A DNA stretch of 64,000 nucleotides from Paenibacillus sp. P25 (GCA_024704175.1 CP085629.1:2480001-2544000), one strand, 5' to 3'. Counted from the stretch's first letter, positions 1 through 9,168 are shown. Notes: a model not told the origin generated them from the sequence alone. A program made the numbers and translations.

Positions 1-129
1 GCAGTAGAGGATCTCAAACAGCGGGTGCTTATGATTGGGATACACCCAGCCCTTCTCCGCATTCCGGTAAAGTACGCTCCAAATATGAAAGGAAGTAAAA
101 AAGCCCGGAAAGTAAAAATGATCTCTCAT
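1..129 (-). CDS. AraC-family regulator, N-terminal fragment cut by window edge
   Basis: The reverse strand from 129 opens with ATG and reads 43 codons to the window edge without a stop. The residues end in a PNHKHPLFEILYC stretch, which matches the H-x-H...E pattern of the cupin-like sensing domain at the start of many AraC/XylS regulators of sugar genes. The DNA-binding half lies outside the window. A weak AAAGGG ribosome site precedes the ATG. Family assignment rests on this short pattern and on the abundance of such regulators nearby. Confidence 0.65.
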   Translation of the reverse strand, partial: MRDHFYFPGFFTSFHIWSVLYRNAEKGWVYPNHKHPLFEILYC

Positions 130-332
130 CCGTCAGCCCTTTTCGCAGCGCGTCCTATGCGCGGTATATCCGGTCTAATCCGGCCGTCGGCAAGATGATC
201 TGCCACGGTCCGGCGTTTAGCGTATCTCAGACTAAATAGGATCGAGTCAGTTCATTGAGCTCTTCAGTACTTATCCCTGTGCCCATTCAAGGCACACCGG
301 TATGATAAAATGGCCTTTTCTCGATTTTGTCA

Positions 333-725
333 TCAAACGTTGTTTTCGTTCTCAAGCTCGTTCATCAATAAAATTTTGGCTTCCAACATTTCATTAAGAG
401 TTCTGTGAATTTGCTCAAATTCGATCTGTTTCTGCTCGATCTCACGTATCTTTTCACGAAAGAGGTCAATGAGTTCAATTCCTTTTGAAATCGTAAGCTT
501 ATTCACAGCGTATTCTTGAAAGAGTTCCCTCATTTCGCCTAGAGAAAAGCCAACGCTCTGCAGCCTCTTTATGATCTTCAAATGTTCGATTGTCTCCTCT
601 GAATAGTCACGATAGTTATTTTTCCCCCTAAGAACATGACGACTGTCTAACAAACCTTCCTTCTCATAAAATCGAATGGTAGGGGCTGTTAAGCCTGTTT
701 TTATTGCTAACTCATGGATTTTCAT
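333..725 (-). CDS. MerR-family transcriptional regulator
   Basis: 130-residue protein. The N-terminal winged helix-turn-helix is typical of MerR (MKIHELAIKTGLT, then TIRFYEKEGLL and YRDYSEE), followed by a long coiled-coil dimerisation helix rich in Glu and Gln. No cysteine cluster is present, so metal sensing is unlikely; it resembles the AdhR/YhdM type that senses small electrophiles. I choose the ATG at 725 because AGAGGAG lies 7 bases upstream; an in-frame ATG at 755 lacks such a site. It is divergent from the oxidoreductase at 822, and their shared region carries a MerR-type promoter. Its AT-rich codon use contrasts with the GC-rich oxidoreductase. Confidence 0.88.
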   Translation of the reverse strand: MKIHELAIKTGLTAPTIRFYEKEGLLDSRHVLRGKNNYRDYSEETIEHLKIIKRLQSVGFSLGEMRELFQEYAVNKLTISKGIELIDLFREKIREIEQKQIEFEQIHRTLNEMLEAKILLMNELENENNV

Positions 726-745
726 GTCAATCTCCTCTAAATGAT

Positions 746-776
746 TTGCCTTCAAGTTAACTTTATAGTTTATGAT
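746..776 (+). promoter_or_regulatory. MerR-type promoter with 19-bp spacer
   Basis: TTGCCT (746-751) and TATGAT (771-776) are separated by 19 bp, the over-long spacer that MerR-family activators correct by DNA distortion. The spacer holds an imperfect dyad centred on GTTAAC (756-761), with arms reading CnnTnAA / TTnAnnG. It lies between the divergent MerR gene and the oxidoreductase, so the MerR protein probably controls this promoter. Confidence 0.6.
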
Positions 777-821
777 TTCATCGTATCACAAATTACCAAG
801 ACAAAATGGAGGAAAATCGAA

Positions 822-1823
822 ATGAAGAGTTTTGATTCGTCGAGTAGTTATGTGAACAATTCAGCATCAACCACTACGACAATGCGCGCGGTCCGTTTAC
901 ATCAATACGGCGCACCTGCAGAAGTCCTGCGCTTGGAACAGGCTGCGATCCCTAGCCCCGGTCCCGGGCGTATTCGTGTGAAAGTGCACGCTTGCGGGCT
1001 GAATCCAGCCGACTGGGGAATATGCAAAGGTCTGTTTCCCGGTGAACTGCCTCGCGGCATTGGTCTGGACGTGTCTGGGATTGTGGATGCGGTCGGTGAG
1101 GGTGTCAATGATGTCGCGATCGGTGACGCCGTCCTAGGCATCGCCGACTACGCCGGTGCCTTGAGCGGCGGCGCGGCTGAACAAGCAATTCTGGACCATT
1201 GGGCACGTATCCCAGAAGGTCTCGACTTCGTGCGGGTCGCGGCGCTGCCGCTCGCCGTCGCAACATCCTATCGGCACATTGAAGTACTCGGGGTGAAGTC
1301 GGATCATACCCTGCTTGTGCACGGAGCCGGAACCGTGTTAGGCATTGCCGCCGTCCAAATCGCCCTGATGCGAGGTGCCCGAGTGATCGCTACCGCCGGC
1401 GATACCTACGCCGACCAGCTCCGCGCGATGGGAGCGAAGGTGACCTCGTACGGCGACGGAATGGTCGAGCGCGTAGCCGAGTTGGCCGGACAGCCGGTGG
1501 ATATGGTTCTGGATACAGCACCACCGAGTGGAGCACTGCCTGCTCTTATCCAGATCGCCGAAGGTGATCCTCGCCGTGTCTTAACCATTAGCGACTTCAA
1601 CGCAGCCGCCGAACTCGGTGTCCGCACCACCTTCACAGAGCTCCCCATGGATCAGGCACAGAACTACGAAGTTCTCGGAGAGTTCGCCCGGTACGCCGCG
1701 GACGGCAAGTTCACTGTCCCGGTTGCCCAGACTTTCGCACTCGGCGAATGGCGTACAGCACTCGAGATCAGCCAGAGTGGGCACGCCCGTGGCAAGCTGG
1801 TCCTCCTGCCTGCCGGCAACTAA
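822..1823 (+). CDS. NADP-dependent medium-chain dehydrogenase/quinone oxidoreductase
   Basis: 333-residue medium-chain dehydrogenase/reductase. The N-terminal GroES-like domain is visible (MRAVRLHQYGAP, ACGLNPADW, GLDVSGIVDAVG), then a Rossmann fold with the nucleotide-binding stretch VHGAGTVLGIAAVQIA. The zinc ligands of alcohol dehydrogenases are absent, so a zinc-independent quinone or enone reductase is likely. GGAGG at 808-812 supports the ATG at 822; the MDR fold proper starts about 20 residues later, leaving a Ser/Thr-rich leader. It is divergent from the MerR gene and probably induced by it. Codon use is strikingly GC-rich and looks actinobacterial, which hints at transfer. Confidence 0.85.
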   Translation: MKSFDSSSSYVNNSASTTTTMRAVRLHQYGAPAEVLRLEQAAIPSPGPGRIRVKVHACGLNPADWGICKGLFPGELPRGIGLDVSGIVDAVGEGVNDVAIGDAVLGIADYAGALSGGAAEQAILDHWARIPEGLDFVRVAALPLAVATSYRHIEVLGVKSDHTLLVHGAGTVLGIAAVQIALMRGARVIATAGDTYADQLRAMGAKVTSYGDGMVERVAELAGQPVDMVLDTAPPSGALPALIQIAEGDPRRVLTISDFNAAAELGVRTTFTELPMDQAQNYEVLGEFARYAADGKFTVPVAQTFALGEWRTALEISQSGHARGKLVLLPAGN

Positions 1824-1898
1824 TGTAGAGATGTGTTACTTTTCCCCGTACATGTTCATACAGGATAGTGCCTGCACGGATCCTTCCTTCGTTATGAC

Positions 1899-2114
1899 AT
1901 GCTGAATGAAGTAGCACATCTGAAAACCATTGGTTCGTCCCACATGCTAATAGCGCGAACTACAAAGAGGTGCTTTCCCATCCTCGAACAGCTCGGATTG
2001 ACATCCTCCAAGCGGGCCAGGGATTTATGGAAGCGCGAAGAGTTCGGAACCTTCGATAAGGAATTGGCCTTCGAACTGCCGGCCCATGGGGCCATGTTGA
2101 TGAGACTGTACTAA
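1899..2114 (+). pseudogene. Remnant of GH27 alpha-galactosidase C-terminal domain
   Basis: An open stretch of 71 codons ends with the pattern ELGLTSSKRARDLWKRE...GTF...ELPAHGAMLMRL. This matches the C-terminal beta-sandwich of GH27 alpha-galactosidases (RDLW, then GTF, then PAHG and a hydrophobic end). The catalytic barrel is missing: upstream in frame there is a stop after about 10 codons, and the previous gene is unrelated. I read it as the tail of a deleted gene. A short independent protein is possible but unlikely. Confidence 0.5.
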
Positions 2115-2133
2115 AATTGCGGTCTCCCTTAGC

Positions 2134-2177
2134 AAAAAGACTCGAATCCCGTGACATGCGCGGTTCGAGTCTTTTTT
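2134..2177. terminator. Bidirectional intrinsic terminator
   Basis: Arms AAAAGACTCGAA (2135-2146) and TTCGAGTCTTTT (2164-2175) form a 12-bp stem with A-run and T-run flanks, so it works on both strands. It ends the GH27 remnant on + and the DUF6171 gene on -. Confidence 0.85.
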
Positions 2178-2196
2178 GTTTGTGAACCATCAAGCG

Positions 2197-2490
2197 TTAG
2201 CTTGTCCAGCGGGATCCGCCGGGCAAAGGACAGCTCTTCCCCTTCTGCAGCGCCCTGACCTGAACGATGCAGCCGCAATGCCTGCAGGTGTGGTTCTCAA
2301 TTAAAGAAGTACAGTTCCTGCAGGCTGCGAGTCTTTGCTCATAGACCGGCTCAATGACACAGTCTTCGGGCCGGCGCCGGATGACGGCAATCATCCGTTC
2401 CAATTGGTCTTCCGTCACGGAGAAAGCGTCCGAACAGCCCCGGCGGCGGCCTCCGCGCGTTTCCGAATCCGTATGCGCAGGTTCCGTCAT
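2197..2490 (-). CDS. DUF6171 family cysteine-rich small protein
   Basis: 97-residue protein. The C-terminal half has a conserved Cys pattern: CRNC, then CRHCGC, then CP-P-G-RW, as in the DUF6171 family of Firmicutes, probably a small zinc-binding knuckle. An acidic stretch [12 protein letters not shown] precedes the knuckle. The ATG at 2490 overlaps the stop of the GH51 gene (ATGA), so it is translationally coupled to the arabinofuranosidase. Biochemical role is unknown in the family. The start could also be the internal Val further in, but the ATGA overlap favours this one. Confidence 0.7.
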   Translation of the reverse strand: MTEPAHTDSETRGGRRRGCSDAFSVTEDQLERMIAVIRRRPEDCVIEPVYEQRLAACRNCTSLIENHTCRHCGCIVQVRALQKGKSCPLPGGSRWTS

Positions 2491-3973
2491 GATTCCAGCG
2501 TAAGCATGACTACGGACATCGGCGGCAGAACGGCCGACAGCTCTTGGCCCTCCAGTTTGGCGCCGGCAAACGATGCGGATTTCACGGTCTCCGGGGCGTC
2601 GAACGTGTTGTGCGCCTGCATGACCGGCGCCGTTACGATCCGCCCGGATACCTTCGCATCTCCCGAGCGGCCGCGGAGCTCCATGCGGACCGCCGCTTCC
2701 TCCCGGTGATCGATATTGCACAGGCTGATATTCAACCGTCCTGCCGCATCCCTGGACGCCGATACGCTTACGCGGGGCAGCGTTTCGCCGTTAAGCGAAT
2801 ACGATTCGCCTGCCTGCGGATGCACCTCAAGCGACTCCGCATTCTGATGCACCTTATACAGTTCGAATACATGGTAGGTCGGCGTCAGGATCATTTGCTC
2901 GCCATCCGTCAAGATCATCGCCTGCAGCACATTGACGGTTTGCGCGATATTGGTCATTTGAACACGGTCGCAGTGGTTATTGAAAATGTTAAGATGCACC
3001 CCGGCGACAAGCGCGTCGCGCAGCGTATTCTGCTGGTACAGGAAGCCCGGGTTCGTACCGATCTCCGGATCGAACCAGGTTCCCCATTCATCGACGATCA
3101 GCCCGACCTTCTTCTCCGGATCGTACTTGTCCATAATGGTGGAATGCTTCGTGATGAGCTCGTCCATAACGAGTGCCTTGCGCATGGTCGTAAACCATTC
3201 CTGCTCCGTGAAGTCGGTCGCCGAGCCCTTCTTCTTCCACTCGCCCGGAACCGTGTAATAATGGAGACTTAAGCCGTGCATGTGCCCGCCCGCCTGGCGC
3301 ATCAGCACCTCGGTCCAATCATAATTAAAGTCGCTTGCTCCACCGGCGATTTTATACACCCGGTTATCGCCGAAATTCCGCACATAGGTTTGGAACTGCC
3401 GGTAGAGATCGGCGTAATATTCCGGACGCATACTGCCGCCGCAGCCCCAATTCTCATTCCCGACGCCAAAATAAGGAAGCTTCCAAGGCTCCTCCCGCCC
3501 ATTCCTCCTGCGCCAATCGGCCATCGGCGATTCGCCGTCGAAGGTCATGTACTCGACCCATTCCTGCATCTCCTGTACAGTCCCGCGCCGACATTGCCGC
3601 AAATATAAGGCTCGCAGTCCAGCAGCTCGCACAGCCTCATAAATTCATGGGTGCCGAAGTGATTGTTCTCGACAAGGCCGCCCCAATGGGTGTTGACCAT
3701 CCGCTTTCGCTGCTCTCTCGGCCCGACGCCGTCCTTCCAGTGGTATTCGTCCGCGAAACAGCCTCCGGGCCAGCGCAGCACCGGAATCTGAAGATGCTTA
3801 AGCGCCTGCAGCACGTCATTGCGAATTCCGTCCGTATTCGGAATCGGGGAATCCTCGCCTACCCAGATGCCTTCGTAGATGCAGCGGCCGAGGTGCTCGG
3901 CGAAATGGCCGTAAATGTTCTTGTTGATCCTGCCACGGGAGATATCCGTATGAATAACGAGTTGGGTTGTCAA
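2487..3973 (-). CDS. Alpha-L-arabinofuranosidase GH51 (one frameshift)
   Basis: About 495 residues once a single-base shift near 3582-3592 is bridged. It removes terminal alpha-L-arabinofuranosyl residues from arabinan and arabinoxylan fragments, probably in the cytoplasm, as no signal peptide is seen. The first part (3973 to about 3590) has the GH51 barrel start [20 protein letters not shown] and [14 protein letters not shown]. The second part has the acid/base Glu in FGVGNENWG, the nucleophile Glu in IVDEWGTWF and the C-terminal beta domain. The break falls where family members read [14 protein letters not shown]; one base is missing. TTG start at 3973 with AAGGAAG about 8 bases before. It follows the GH42 gene by 40 bp, so they share an operon. 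Confidence 0.93.
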
Positions 3974-4013
3974 GACGATCTTCCTTTCTCGGGTTAATGG
4001 ATTGGAAACCGGT

Positions 4014-6051
4014 TTATGCTTTCAATATCCATACATCCTTGGCGCCGATCGATTGAGATCCCGTATAAGGCTTCTGCTTGTCCGGCGAATCGAGCAAATT
4101 CGTATAGTCGCCGCTTCCCAAATCAATGGTCGCGGGTTCGTCGTTATGGTTCAGCACAAAGATATAATCCTGCCCGTCCTTCGTCCGGCGCGTCACCTCC
4201 ACGCCATGCGGTGTCTTCAGTACCGGAGCGATCTCCCTCTCCCGGCACAGCTCTTCTAGAAAGCCGTCCATGAACCGTTCATCCGGGCTGGAAGCGACGT
4301 ACCACGCCTCGCCCTGCCCCACCCGGTTCCGGGTCAGCACCGGCATCCCCCGGTAAAAATCCGAACCGTATTCCGCCAGCACCTCGGCGCCTTCGGCATG
4401 GATCAAATCACACAGCAGGCTGCAGCTGTACGTGTCCTTAAGGGAGCCGTATGAAGCCTTCATGACCATTTGATTCGTTCCGCCGGGCGGAAGCGCGTCA
4501 ATCTCCTCGGCCCAGATGCCGAGCAAGGGGCGAAGCTCTCCGGGATAGCCGCCGAGCGTGACCAGATCGTTCTCGTTCACGATTCCGCTGAAGAAGGTGG
4601 TGACGAAACACCCGCCCCGCTCCACGAACTTCGTCAATTTCTCCGCATAGCCCGGCTTCACCATATAGAGCACCGGCGCGATGACGATTTGGTAAGACTC
4701 GAGCGGCGTATCGACGCCGATCATATCCACCTCGATGTTCAGATCAAATAAGGCCCGGTAATATTTCATAATTTCATCCAGGTACTTGAGCGCCTTGCTC
4801 GGTCCGGACGAAAGCTCCACCGCCCACCAGTTGTCCCAGTCGAACAGAATGGCCACCTTGGCGTTCACGCGGGAGTCCAACAGCGTATCGCCGAGCCGCT
4901 TCAGCTCTTCACCGAGCTGTGCGCATTCGCGGAAGACGCGGGTATGCTCATGGCCGGCGTGCTCGATGACCGCACCGTGGTATTTCTCGCAGGCGCCGAT
5001 GGAACGGCGCAGCTGGAAGAACATCACGCTGTCGGCTCCCCGCGCCACCGCCTGATAACTCCACAGGCGCATCACGCCCGGCCGCTTCAGACTATTGTAT
5101 GGTCGCCAGTTTTGCTGGCTCGGCGTCTGCTCCATAAGCAGGAAAGGCTGGCCGTCCTTCAAGCCCCGCATGAGATCATGGCGCATGGCGGTCACGCTGG
5201 TCGGCGTATCGAAGCTCGGATAGTTGTCCCACGAGATGATATCCATCGATTTCGCCCATTTGAAATAATCCAGCGGTTTATAGGTTCCCATCATATTCGT
5301 CGTTACCGGAATATCGGGGGTCAGCGCCTTCAGCTCTTCATATTCGCTCTGATAGCAAGCCAGCGACGAGTCGCTGTTGAAGCGGTCATAATCGAGGGAG
5401 ATCCCCTGGAAGCAGGACTTCCCGTCCCCTAATTGCTCGGTCAAAAGGCTCGGCAGCACAATTTCATCCCAGTCATAGAAGGTATGGCCCCAGAAGCGGG
5501 TGTTCCAAGCCGTATTGACCGCATCCAGGGTGCCGTATTTTTGCTTCACCCACACGCGGAACGCCTTCTCGCAGTTGTCGCAGTAACGAGTTCGCCGCCA
5601 TACTCGTTGTTCACATGCCAGATGGCAAGGGCGGGATGCTTCCCGTAGCGTTCGGCCAGCTTGCGCGCCATCAGCCGCGAATAATGCCGGAAGGTCGGGC
5701 TGTTCGGGCAAAAATTATGCCTCCCCCGAATTTTCGCATCATGCCGTCCGAGGTCTTCCTCAGCACATCGGGGTAGCGTTTGGCCATCCAGGCTGGAACG
5801 GCGGCCGTCGATGTGGCGAGGCAGGCTTTCATCCCGTTCTGCGCCAGCTTGTCCATCACTTCATCCAGCCACCCGAAGTCGTATGTGATTTCATCCGGCT
5901 GCAGCGGCGCCCAGGAAAATACCCCGATGGTCGCGATATCGATGCCTGCGAGCTGGAACAGCCGCATATCCTCGTCCCAAATTTCTTTAGGCCACTGCTC
6001 CGGATTGTAGTCTCCTCCATACATCATTTTAGGAAAATTCAAATTTGCCAT
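4014..6051 (-). CDS. Beta-galactosidase GH42 (two frameshifts)
   Basis: About 680 residues after bridging two single-base losses, at the C run 5723-5727 and near 5585-5592. It hydrolyses beta-galactosides, in this context probably galactan or arabinogalactan oligosaccharides in the cytoplasm. The N-terminus [13 protein letters not shown] is the GH42 signature. The acid/base Glu lies in HVNNEYGG, read in a third frame between the two breaks; the nucleophile Glu is in [13 protein letters not shown] trimerisation-like domain and a C-terminal beta domain follow (ending DVWILKA). AGAGGAG precedes the ATG at 6051. It is the first gene of the operon with GH51 and DUF6171, divergent from an AraC regulator, with a cre-like box in the leader. 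Confidence 0.93.
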
Positions 6052-6075
6052 TCGTTCTTGTACTCCTCTCCATAC

Positions 6076-6089
6076 AGTAAGCGGTTACA
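6076..6089. promoter_or_regulatory. cre-like CcpA box upstream of GH42
   Basis: AGTAAGCGGTTACA matches the catabolite-responsive consensus TGWNANCGNTNWCA at every position but the first. It lies 25 bp upstream of the beta-galactosidase start, where CcpA binding would block transcription in the presence of glucose. Inferred from consensus only. Confidence 0.55.
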
Positions 6090-6286
6090 GCACCATAATA
6101 AACAATGACAACCTTCATCACGTACCGCTCTTTCAGCGACGTACAACTGCATTTTTTGAAATATAGCTTTCTATCGGTACGAATCGTTATGGAATGGTGT
6201 TACCTTTTTTAGAGTAAGCCTTTATAATAAGCTTATCAATCCTAATATCTTGTACGAATATCAAGATTTGAAACTGCGGAGGTCCT

Positions 6287-7108
6287 ATGAAACGATGCGT
6301 GCTGCCGATGATTACGGATGAGGTGCGGCTCCCTTTCTACGTGTGCACCGTCGGCGGAATGGAGAATCAGAACCAGGTCAGCCGGCCGAACGGCTATCCT
6401 TACTATGTGTGGCTTCATACGATCCGGGGAACGGGCAAACTGACACTGGACGGTACGGCTTACGAACTTGGAGCGGCTACGGGAATGCTGCTTTATCCGG
6501 ACAGCTCTTATGAATACGAAGCAACCGGGGAACCGTGGGAGACGCATTGGGTGGCGTTTCAAGGCTATGCGGTGGAGGAATTTCTTAAGCATCGGGGGCT
6601 GCATCGTTCCGGGGTGTTTACCCTGCAAAATATTCAAAAGCTGGATCATCTGGTGGGCGATATTTTCTTAAGCGTCCTGTCTCATCACCCCGACAGTGGA
6701 TTGATGAGCTCCGGCAAGCTGTACAGCTTCCTGATCGAGCTGGTTCAAAGCATAAACCGGGAACGAACGCACTCCAACGAAAACGCCTACAGCCGTCTTC
6801 AGCCCGTGATTGCTTATATGGAAAACCATCTTGGGGGCGATCTGTCGCTGGACGGGCTGGCGTCCGTGATCGGTACGTCTCCGCAGTATTTGTGCCGCAT
6901 GTTCAAGCATGTTGTACAGATGAGTCCTATGGTGTACTTGACCCGGATTCGTCTGCAGAAGGCCAAGGAGCTTCTGCTGGAGAGCCGTGAGACGCCGATC
7001 GCCGAAATCGCCGGCCGGGTCGGCTTTCAAACCGCAAGCTACTTCTGCGCCGTATTCAAACAAAATGAAGGCATGACGCCGGTCGAGTTCAGGAAATCTT
7101 ATTCTTAA
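6287..7108 (+). CDS. AraC-family regulator of the GH42/GH51 operon
   Basis: 273-residue AraC/XylS regulator. Residues 1-150 form a cupin-type sensor (PYYVWLHTIRGTGKL, then LLYPDSSYEY and WETHWVAFQG). The last 100 residues hold two helix-turn-helix motifs: LSLDGLASVIGTSPQYLCRMFK and the second at IAEIAGRVGFQTASYFCAVFK, followed by GMTPVEFRK. It is complete and unbroken. A TATAAT (6223-6228) with a weak TTACCT 17 bp upstream is a likely promoter. Divergence from GH42 makes activation of that operon by a galactoside or arabinoside its most probable job. Its stop overlaps the converging Spo0E-like gene by 4 bp. Confidence 0.9.
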   Translation: MKRCVLPMITDEVRLPFYVCTVGGMENQNQVSRPNGYPYYVWLHTIRGTGKLTLDGTAYELGAATGMLLYPDSSYEYEATGEPWETHWVAFQGYAVEEFLKHRGLHRSGVFTLQNIQKLDHLVGDIFLSVLSHHPDSGLMSSGKLYSFLIELVQSINRERTHSNENAYSRLQPVIAYMENHLGGDLSLDGLASVIGTSPQYLCRMFKHVVQMSPMVYLTRIRLQKAKELLLESRETPIAEIAGRVGFQTASYFCAVFKQNEGMTPVEFRKSYS

Positions 7109-7296
7109 TATCCATTTGCTACCAACAGATCCCGACATTTTTTTCCAGATTGCTTGTAATATTGAATGATGTAGTCATCCAGCCGCTGGCTGACCGCCAC
7201 TACACTTTCATGCGTAAGCTGTTCATGTGCCTGGAATTGATCGCTCATCTCCAGGCGCATATCTTCGATCTTTTGCAAAAGCTTGGTATCCGTCAT
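7105..7296 (-). CDS. Spo0E-family aspartyl-phosphate phosphatase
   Basis: 63-residue protein with the Spo0E family layout: an N-terminal helix with IEDMRLEM, a linker, and a second helix containing the hallmark SQRLDDYI (consensus SQxLD). Family members dephosphorylate Spo0A-P and so delay sporulation. GGGGAAAAGCC precedes the ATG. It stands alone and converges with the AraC gene. The second helix is followed by a basic tail. The motif is clear but the protein is short, so assignment is good rather than certain. Confidence 0.75.
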   Translation of the reverse strand: MTDTKLLQKIEDMRLEMSDQFQAHEQLTHESVVAVSQRLDDYIIQYYKQSGKKCRDLLVANGY

Positions 7297-7405
7297 GGCT
7301 TTTCCCCATCCATCCTATAGCATTTTTACAAGAATTATAGTATAGACGAGGTTAAAAGATTGTAAATCCTTGTCGTCTGGATTGTGTCTAAATTGTGAAA
7401 ATGAC

Positions 7406-7603
7406 TTAGCGGTTCTTTTTCCTGGATTTGGCTTTCATTCCAGCATGCTTTAATTTTCTCGGCAAAGGGATGACATTATCGTTATGCTCTATAATTTCGA
7501 GAGACATAAGGGCGCCGCTCAAGCGGCTTAAGATCCTTTCCGCTTCCGTCTTCGTTCTGGAAAATCCGACAATCTTTCCTTTGTAGCTGATAAAATATTT
7601 CAT
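7406..7603 (-). CDS. Small basic protein, unknown function
   Basis: 65 residues, start ATG at 7603 with AGGAACC upstream. A short beta-rich start (MKYFISYKGKIVGFSRTK) is followed by a helical stretch and a strongly basic end (KHAGMKAKSRKKNR). I do not recognise the family. The basic tail could bind nucleic acid. It lies in a monocistronic position between the Spo0E-like gene and the promoter at 7.7 kb. Confidence 0.55.
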   Translation of the reverse strand: MKYFISYKGKIVGFSRTKTEAERILSRLSGALMSLEIIEHNDNVIPLPRKLKHAGMKAKSRKKNR

Positions 7604-7723
7604 AGGCAGGGTTCCTATCCTTGGGTTTTGTTTAGTTTATTGGAGGGATTATTCGGGTATTACATTCCTTACCCGCTATATCGAATCGTGAAACATCCGG
7701 CGTCCAGCCCACGGTTCCAGCTA

Positions 7724-7777
7724 TTGACAATGAGTCGGACACTTACTAGAATGAGAAATGTAAGTTATCACTTACAT
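7724..7777 (+). promoter_or_regulatory. Strong SigA promoter with perfect palindromic operator
   Basis: TTGACA (7724-7729) and TAGAAT (7747-7752) are 17 bp apart, close to the SigA consensus. Directly after lies the perfect 20-bp dyad ATGTAAGTTATCACTTACAT (7758-7777), arms of 8 with a 4-base centre, covering the expected start site. This is the geometry of a repressor site of TetR type. It drives the short gene at 7798 and probably the epoxide hydrolase. No obvious cognate repressor gene is adjacent. Confidence 0.75.
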
Positions 7778-7797
7778 ACAGAAGAGGAACATCCATC

Positions 7798-7972
7798 ATG
7801 AGCAACCAGCTGCAGCCGGGGATAAGCTTTTGCGTTTCATTACGCCGAGGGAATGACCAGGCTGTTCGTTGAATCTCATCTCCATGGCAGGCCGGATGAG
7901 AGGCCGGATGAGAGGCCGGACGAATTTATCGAGGTAAGTGTGCGGAACTTCGCTAGGGCATTAACCCCCTAG
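7798..7972 (+). CDS. Short protein with RPDE repeats, frameshifted, unknown function
   Basis: ATG at 7798 follows an AGAGGAA ribosome site and a strong promoter/operator. As written, the frame stops after 25 codons. If one T of the run 7828-7831 is surplus, the frame continues to a stop at 7970-7972 and gives about 57 residues. These contain FAFHYAEGMTRLFVES and a threefold RPDE repeat. I do not recognise the family; it may be the head of a truncated gene. The excellent expression signals argue that something here is or was translated. Confidence 0.4.
7890..7923. repeat. 12-bp tandem repeat, nearly three copies
   Basis: GGCCGGATGAGA is repeated at 7890-7901 and 7902-7913, with a diverged partial copy at 7914-7923. 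In the reconstructed frame of the short gene it encodes RPDE repeats. Confidence 0.8.
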
Positions 7973-8044
7973 CTTTAATAATCCGCAATGTGTAAGCAAG
8001 TACTTGCATTCATTTTGACCAAATCAGAGGAGGCATTGGTTCCA

Positions 8045-9168
8045 ATGGATACTTCGATTCGCCCGTTTCAAATTAAAGTCGCTCAAAGGGAACTCGATGA
8101 GCTGAAGGCACGTTTGATCCAGACCCGCTGGCCCGATGAAATGCCCGGCCTGGACGGTAACGCCGGACCGGCGCCCGGCTATATGAAGGAGCTCGCGGAA
8201 TATTGGCGGACCTCGTATGACTGGCGGAAGCAGGAGGAGCGCCTAAACGGATCCCCCAATATACCACTATGATCGACGGGGCCAATGTACATTTCCTGCA
8301 TGTCAGGTCGCCTGAGCCGAATGCCTTTCCGTTGATTCTTACGCACGGCTGGCCGGGCTCCATTGTTGAATTCCTTGAAATCATCGGACCGCTCACCGAT
8401 CCCAGGTCCTATGGGGAAGATCCGGCCCATGCGTTTCATCTGGTGATCCCTTCAATTCCCGGCTTCGCTTTTTCCGGTCCTGCTCCGGGGCCGGGCTGGA
8501 ATGTCAACCGGATCGCGCTTGCCTGGGCCGAGTTAATGAAACGTCTAGGCTACAGCCGTTATGGAGCGCAGGGCGGCGATTTCGGTTCGGCCATTTCCCG
8601 CAACCTGGCTTCCGTCGATCCGGAGCATGTCTGCGGCGTACATCTGAACTATTTGCATTTTAAACCGAACGAAGATATCAGCGATTTATCCGATGAGGAG
8701 AAGAGACGGCTCGCGAAGGGGAAGGCCTACCTGGCCGCACCTGCAGGGTATATGATTCTGCAATCGACCAAACCGCAGACGGTGGCTTATGTGCTTAACG
8801 ATTCTCCGGCCGCTCAGCTGGCATGGATCGTTGACAGATTCCTCGATTGGACGGATCCCGCATGCCCCGTTCCGGTCGATTCCATGCTCACGAACGTGAT
8901 GCTCTATTGGCTTACCGGCACCGCCGGGTCGTCGGCACGTTTATACTACGATAGCGCCAAATTCAAGGGTCAGCCCATCCCCTGCCCGGCACCGGTGGGA
9001 GTGGCGGTCTTCCCGCATGATCTTGTTCAGCCGGTGCGCCGTATGGCGGAGGCTCGGTACCAAATCGTGCACTGGACCGAATTCGACCGCGGAGGCCATT
9101 TTGCGGCGATGGAGGTTCCCGAATTGTTTATCCGCGACCTACGGGCCTTCTTCAGCCTGTTCCGGTGA
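8045..9168 (+). CDS. Epoxide hydrolase, alpha/beta fold with EHN domain (one frameshift)
   Basis: About 375 residues after restoring one C in the run 8253-8257. It hydrolyses epoxides to diols through an Asp ester intermediate. The N-terminal EHN domain (IRPFQIKVAQRELDELKARL, then TRWPDE) is followed by the hydrolase core: oxyanion motif HGWPGS, nucleophile Asp in QGGDFGS, and the general-base His in RGGHFAAMEVPE. This order is that of juvenile-hormone/microsomal-type epoxide hydrolases. GAGGAGG at 8027-8033 supports the ATG at 8045. A perfect 12-bp palindrome GCAAGTACTTGC (7996-8007) lies just upstream. Probably under the promoter/operator at 7.7 kb. Confidence 0.88.

Noticed and set aside
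130-332. Possible small gene or RNA between the AraC fragment and the MerR gene
   Set aside because: No frame with a ribosome site and no stable hairpin with a T run were found.
4006-4015. AAACCGGTTT palindrome as a LacI-type operator
   Set aside because: It overlaps the stop codon of GH42 in the middle of an operon; a 10-bp palindrome alone is too little.
7890-7923. Tandem repeat as a CRISPR or phase-variation tract
   Set aside because: Units are 12 bp without spacers and only three copies; it is in frame with a putative short gene.
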